Assembly: GCA_023413605.1 (NCBI GenBank)
Contig: JAEZPL010000644.1
Coordinates: forward strand, 1 to 8,130
Length of the DNA: 8,130 nt
DNA from: Pseudomonadota bacterium
GTDB taxonomy: Bacteria; Pseudomonadota; Alphaproteobacteria; Azospirillales; Azospirillaceae
Direction of reading: 5' to 3'
Under the pieces are notes generated by a model. The model saw nothing but the letters and a program-made list of their open reading frames with translations. It was not told where the DNA came from and ran no database searches. Position numbers and translations under genes: made by a program. Positions 5,811-8,130 of the stretch are shown piece by piece (position 1 is the first letter of the stretch; each line of letters begins with the position of its first letter).

Positions 5811-6941
5811 TTGAGCCGTTTTCGCGTCCTTGCCCTGGTGCCCCTGATGGCGGCGCTGAGTGGCTGCAACCTGGTCGTGCTGAACCCGTCCGGAGACGTG
5901 GCTCAGCAACAGGGTGACCTCGTGGTCATCTCCACCCTGCTCATGCTGATCATCATCGTGCCAGTCATGGCGCTGACCGTGCTGTTCGCCTGGCGATATC
6001 GCAAGTCGAATACCAAAGCGCGCTACGAACCGGAATGGGACCATTCGACGCAGCTCGAACTGGTCATCTGGGCGGCGCCGCTGCTGATCATCATCTGCCT
6101 GGGTGCGCTGACCTACATGACGTCGCACCTGCTCGACCCGTATCGTCCGATCGACCGCATCGCGGAAGACCGCCCCCTCGACCCCAACGTCAAGACGCTG
6201 GAGGTGAACGTGGTGGCGCTCGATTGGAAGTGGCTGTTCCTCTATCCGGAATACGGCATCGCCTCGGTGAACGAGATGGCCGCCCCGGTGGACCGGCCGA
6301 TCCGCTTCAACATCACCGCCTCGACCGTGATGAACTCCTTCTACATCCCCGCTCTGGCCGGTCAGGTCTATGCGATGCCGGGGATGCAGACGCAGCTCAA
6401 TGCGGTGATCAACAAGGCCGGCACCTACAAGGGCTTCTCCGCCAACTACAGCGGCGCCGGCTTCTCGCAGATGCGCTTCAACTTCCACGGCCTGTCGCAC
6501 GACGGCTTCGAGAAGTGGGTCGCGGACGTGAAGGCGGGCGGCGGTTCGCTGGACCGCGCCGGATACCTGCAGCTCGAGAAGCCGAGCGTGAACGATCCGG
6601 TGCGCCGGTTCGGGACGGTGGAAGCCGGCCTGTACAAGGCGATCCTCGGCATGTGCGTCGCGCCCGGAACGCCCTGCGGCGGCATGGGTCACGGCGGCCA
6701 TGGCGGCCATGGCGCCGACCAGGGCCACGCTTCGGCGCAGGAGCCGGCCAAGCACGAGTCGGCAGAGCACGGCACGGCGCAGCACGGCGCGGCCCAGCAT
6801 GGGGCGCATCACGAGATGCCCGCCCAGGGCGGCGGCAGCGCTTCCGTGACGGAGCAGCCGGCCAGCCTGACGGCTCCGGCGGCGTCCGGCGGCTCGACTC
6901 CCATCACTGGCGCGGGCCTGCCGCGCCCCTCCAACTCCTGA
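5811..6941 (+). CDS. cyoA: Cytochrome bo3-type ubiquinol oxidase subunit II (lipoprotein)
   Basis: Subunit II of the proton-pumping quinol oxidase, an inner-membrane protein with a periplasmic cupredoxin domain. No ATG is usable: the in-frame stop TAG (5769-5771) leaves TTG at 5811, TTG at 5793, or later codons that would cut the signal. TTG 5811 is preferred because AGGT (5801-5804) precedes it and it gives MSRFRVLAL with a lipobox LSGC (C19), 376 residues. Helices are about 37-61 and 82-104. The motif VVALDWKWLF and the segment around MNSFYIPALAGQVYAMPGMQT identify CyoA. Where cytochrome c oxidases have the CuA cysteines, this protein reads SANYSGAGFSQM, so CuA is absent and quinol is the donor. 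A His-rich tail (about 292-337, ten His) precedes a Ser/Ala/Pro-rich end. cyoB begins 13 bp after the stop. Confidence 0.95.
   Translation: MSRFRVLALVPLMAALSGCNLVVLNPSGDVAQQQGDLVVISTLLMLIIIVPVMALTVLFAWRYRKSNTKARYEPEWDHSTQLELVIWAAPLLIIICLGALTYMTSHLLDPYRPIDRIAEDRPLDPNVKTLEVNVVALDWKWLFLYPEYGIASVNEMAAPVDRPIRFNITASTVMNSFYIPALAGQVYAMPGMQTQLNAVINKAGTYKGFSANYSGAGFSQMRFNFHGLSHDGFEKWVADVKAGGGSLDRAGYLQLEKPSVNDPVRRFGTVEAGLYKAILGMCVAPGTPCGGMGHGGHGGHGADQGHASAQEPAKHESAEHGTAQHGAAQHGAHHEMPAQGGGSASVTEQPASLTAPAASGGSTPITGAGLPRPSNS
6684..6821 (+). other. cyoA: His-rich, low-complexity C-terminal tail of CyoA
   Basis: Forty-six codons encode ten histidines, mostly as GH, AQH and AEH steps, after a Cys pair (MCVAPGTPC). 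Two exact in-frame 9-bp units GGCGGCCAT (6693-6701, 6702-6710) encode Gly-Gly-His. E. coli CyoA also ends in a His/Met-rich tail, so the property is shared though the sequence differs. The tail would face the periplasm and could bind copper; this is inference. Confidence 0.7.
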
Positions 6942-6954
6942 GCGGCCAACCGGC

Positions 6955-8130
6955 ATGTTCGATATTACACACGCGATCTTCGGGCGCCTGAGCCTGGAGG
7001 CCTTCCCCTATCATGAGCCCATCGTGGTCGCGACCTTCGTCGCGGTCGTGCTGGGCGGCATCGCGCTGGTCTGGGCGATCACCCGCTACGGCCTGTGGGG
7101 CTATCTCTGGAAGGAGTGGTTCACCACCGTCGATCACAAGCGCATCGGCATCATGTACATGGTGCTGGGGCTGATCATGCTGCTGCGCGGCTTCGCCGAC
7201 GCCATCATGATGCGCCTCCAGCAGGCCATCGCCTTCGGCGGAAGCGAGGGCTACCTGAACGCCCATCACTACGACCAGATCTTCACCGCCCACGGCGTGA
7301 TCATGATCTTCTTCGTGGCGATGCCGTTCGTGACGGGCCTGATGAACTACGTCGTGCCGCTGCAGATCGGCGCGCGCGACGTGTCGTTCCCGTTCCTGAA
7401 CAACTTCAGCTTCTGGATGACGGTCGGCGGCGCCGTGCTGGTCATGATCTCGCTGTTCGTCGGCGAGTTCGCGCAGACCGGCTGGCTGGCCTATCCGCCG
7501 CTGTCCGGAATCGACGCGAGCCCGGCGACGGGTGTCGACTACTACATCTGGGCGTTGCAGGTGGCCGGTGTCGGTACAACATTGTCCGGCATCAACCTGA
7601 TCTGCACCATCGTCAAGATGCGCGCGCCGGGCATGACCATGATGAAGATGCCCGTCTTCACCTGGACCTCGCTCTGCACCAACGTCCTGATCGTCGCTTC
7701 CTTCCCGATCCTGACCGCCGTCCTGGTCCTGCTGTCGCTGGACCGCTACGTCGGCACGAACTTCTTCACGAACGATCTCGGGGGCAACCCGATGATGTAC
7801 GTGAACCTGATCTGGATCTGGGGCCACCCGGAAGTCTACATCCTGATCCTGCCGTGCTTCGGCATCTTCTCGGAAGTCACCTCGACCTTCTCGGGCAAGC
7901 GGCTGTTCGGCTACACCTCCATGGTCTACGCGACCGTGGTCATCACGATCCTGTCGTACCTGGTGTGGCTGCACCACTTCTTCACGATGGGCTCGGGCGC
8001 CAGCGTGAACGCGTTCTTCGGCATCACGACGATGATCATCTCGATCCCGACGGGTGCGAAGATCTTCAACTGGCTGTTCACCATGTACCGCGGCCGCATC
8101 CGGTTCGAACTGCCGATGATGTGGACCGTC
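6955..8130 (+). CDS. cyoB: Cytochrome bo3-type ubiquinol oxidase subunit I, N-terminal 392 residues, cut by window edge
   Basis: The catalytic haem-copper subunit, which reduces oxygen with electrons from ubiquinol and pumps protons across the inner membrane. The frame is open from ATG 6955 to the last base. Known functional residues of E. coli CyoB are all present at a constant offset of +7. The quinol site is R78, D82, H105 and Q108. The low-spin haem ligand is H113. The D-channel entry is D142. The CuB ligands are H291 (with cross-linked Y295), H340 and H341. The gating glutamate is E293 and the K-channel lysine is K369. Later haem ligands and helices, about 270 residues, lie outside the window. 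The gene starts 13 bp after cyoA with only a weak GAGCGG-like ribosome binding site, suggesting translational coupling. cyoC and cyoD are expected to follow. Conservation over this stretch is high enough to be sure of the assignment. Confidence 0.98.
   Translation, partial: MFDITHAIFGRLSLEAFPYHEPIVVATFVAVVLGGIALVWAITRYGLWGYLWKEWFTTVDHKRIGIMYMVLGLIMLLRGFADAIMMRLQQAIAFGGSEGYLNAHHYDQIFTAHGVIMIFFVAMPFVTGLMNYVVPLQIGARDVSFPFLNNFSFWMTVGGAVLVMISLFVGEFAQTGWLAYPPLSGIDASPATGVDYYIWALQVAGVGTTLSGINLICTIVKMRAPGMTMMKMPVFTWTSLCTNVLIVASFPILTAVLVLLSLDRYVGTNFFTNDLGGNPMMYVNLIWIWGHPEVYILILPCFGIFSEVTSTFSGKRLFGYTSMVYATVVITILSYLVWLHHFFTMGSGASVNAFFGITTMIISIPTGAKIFNWLFTMYRGRIRFELPMMWTV

Noticed and set aside
5811..6941. 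Subunit II of a cytochrome c oxidase (ctaC) instead of cyoA
   Set aside because: The CuA cysteine and histidine ligands are missing, and CyoB next door carries the quinol-site residues R78, D82, H105 and Q108.
6904..7977. A 357-codon minus-strand open frame opposite cyoB
   Set aside because: The product is a His/Asp/Gln-rich string without domains, and the opposite strand encodes highly conserved CyoB.

Overview
The window is GC-rich, tightly packed bacterial DNA. Third codon positions are mostly G or C, start codons include TTG, and the proteins look like those of Alphaproteobacteria, most likely a Rhodospirillales/Azospirillum-like organism. That placement is inferred from protein character and gene neighbourhood, not from a search. 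Seven protein genes can be supported. Two are cut by the window edges: a molybdopterin oxidoreductase on the left and cyoB on the right. I see no rRNA, tRNA, insertion sequence or CRISPR array.

Left half (1-4283), a possible sulfur-related block. A molybdenum oxidoreductase with an N-terminal [4Fe-4S] motif runs leftward from 631. A 338-bp gap rich in symmetric elements separates it from a rightward group of three genes. These are a periplasmic sulfate-binding protein (sbp, both classical family signatures present), a two-Rossmann FAD/NAD(P)-binding protein, and an HTH-XRE regulator with a C-terminal cupin domain. The ABC permease and ATPase partners expected beside a sulfate-binding protein are absent. 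The XRE-cupin architecture matches SutR (YdcN), a sulfur-utilisation regulator in E. coli, so the three genes may form a locally regulated sulfur or oxyanion unit. That link is a hypothesis. The block ends at a strong perfect-stem hairpin at 4243-4279 that can serve both strands.

Right half (4322-8130), respiration. A 12-helix MFS (MHS-type) transporter runs leftward and converges on the terminator. Divergent from it is the start of a cytochrome bo3-type ubiquinol oxidase operon. CyoA (subunit II) is a lipoprotein that lacks the CuA ligands and has a His-rich tail. CyoB (subunit I) carries every haem, CuB, quinol-site and proton-channel residue expected in the part visible. A perfect 21-bp palindrome in the shared MFS/cyoA upstream region is the best candidate operator in the window.

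The points most worth a second look are the 21-bp palindrome, the paired GTGATTCACA elements exactly 50 bp apart upstream of sbp, the orphan sbp-flavoprotein-cupin regulator unit, and short tandem duplications that carry the stop codons of two of its genes.
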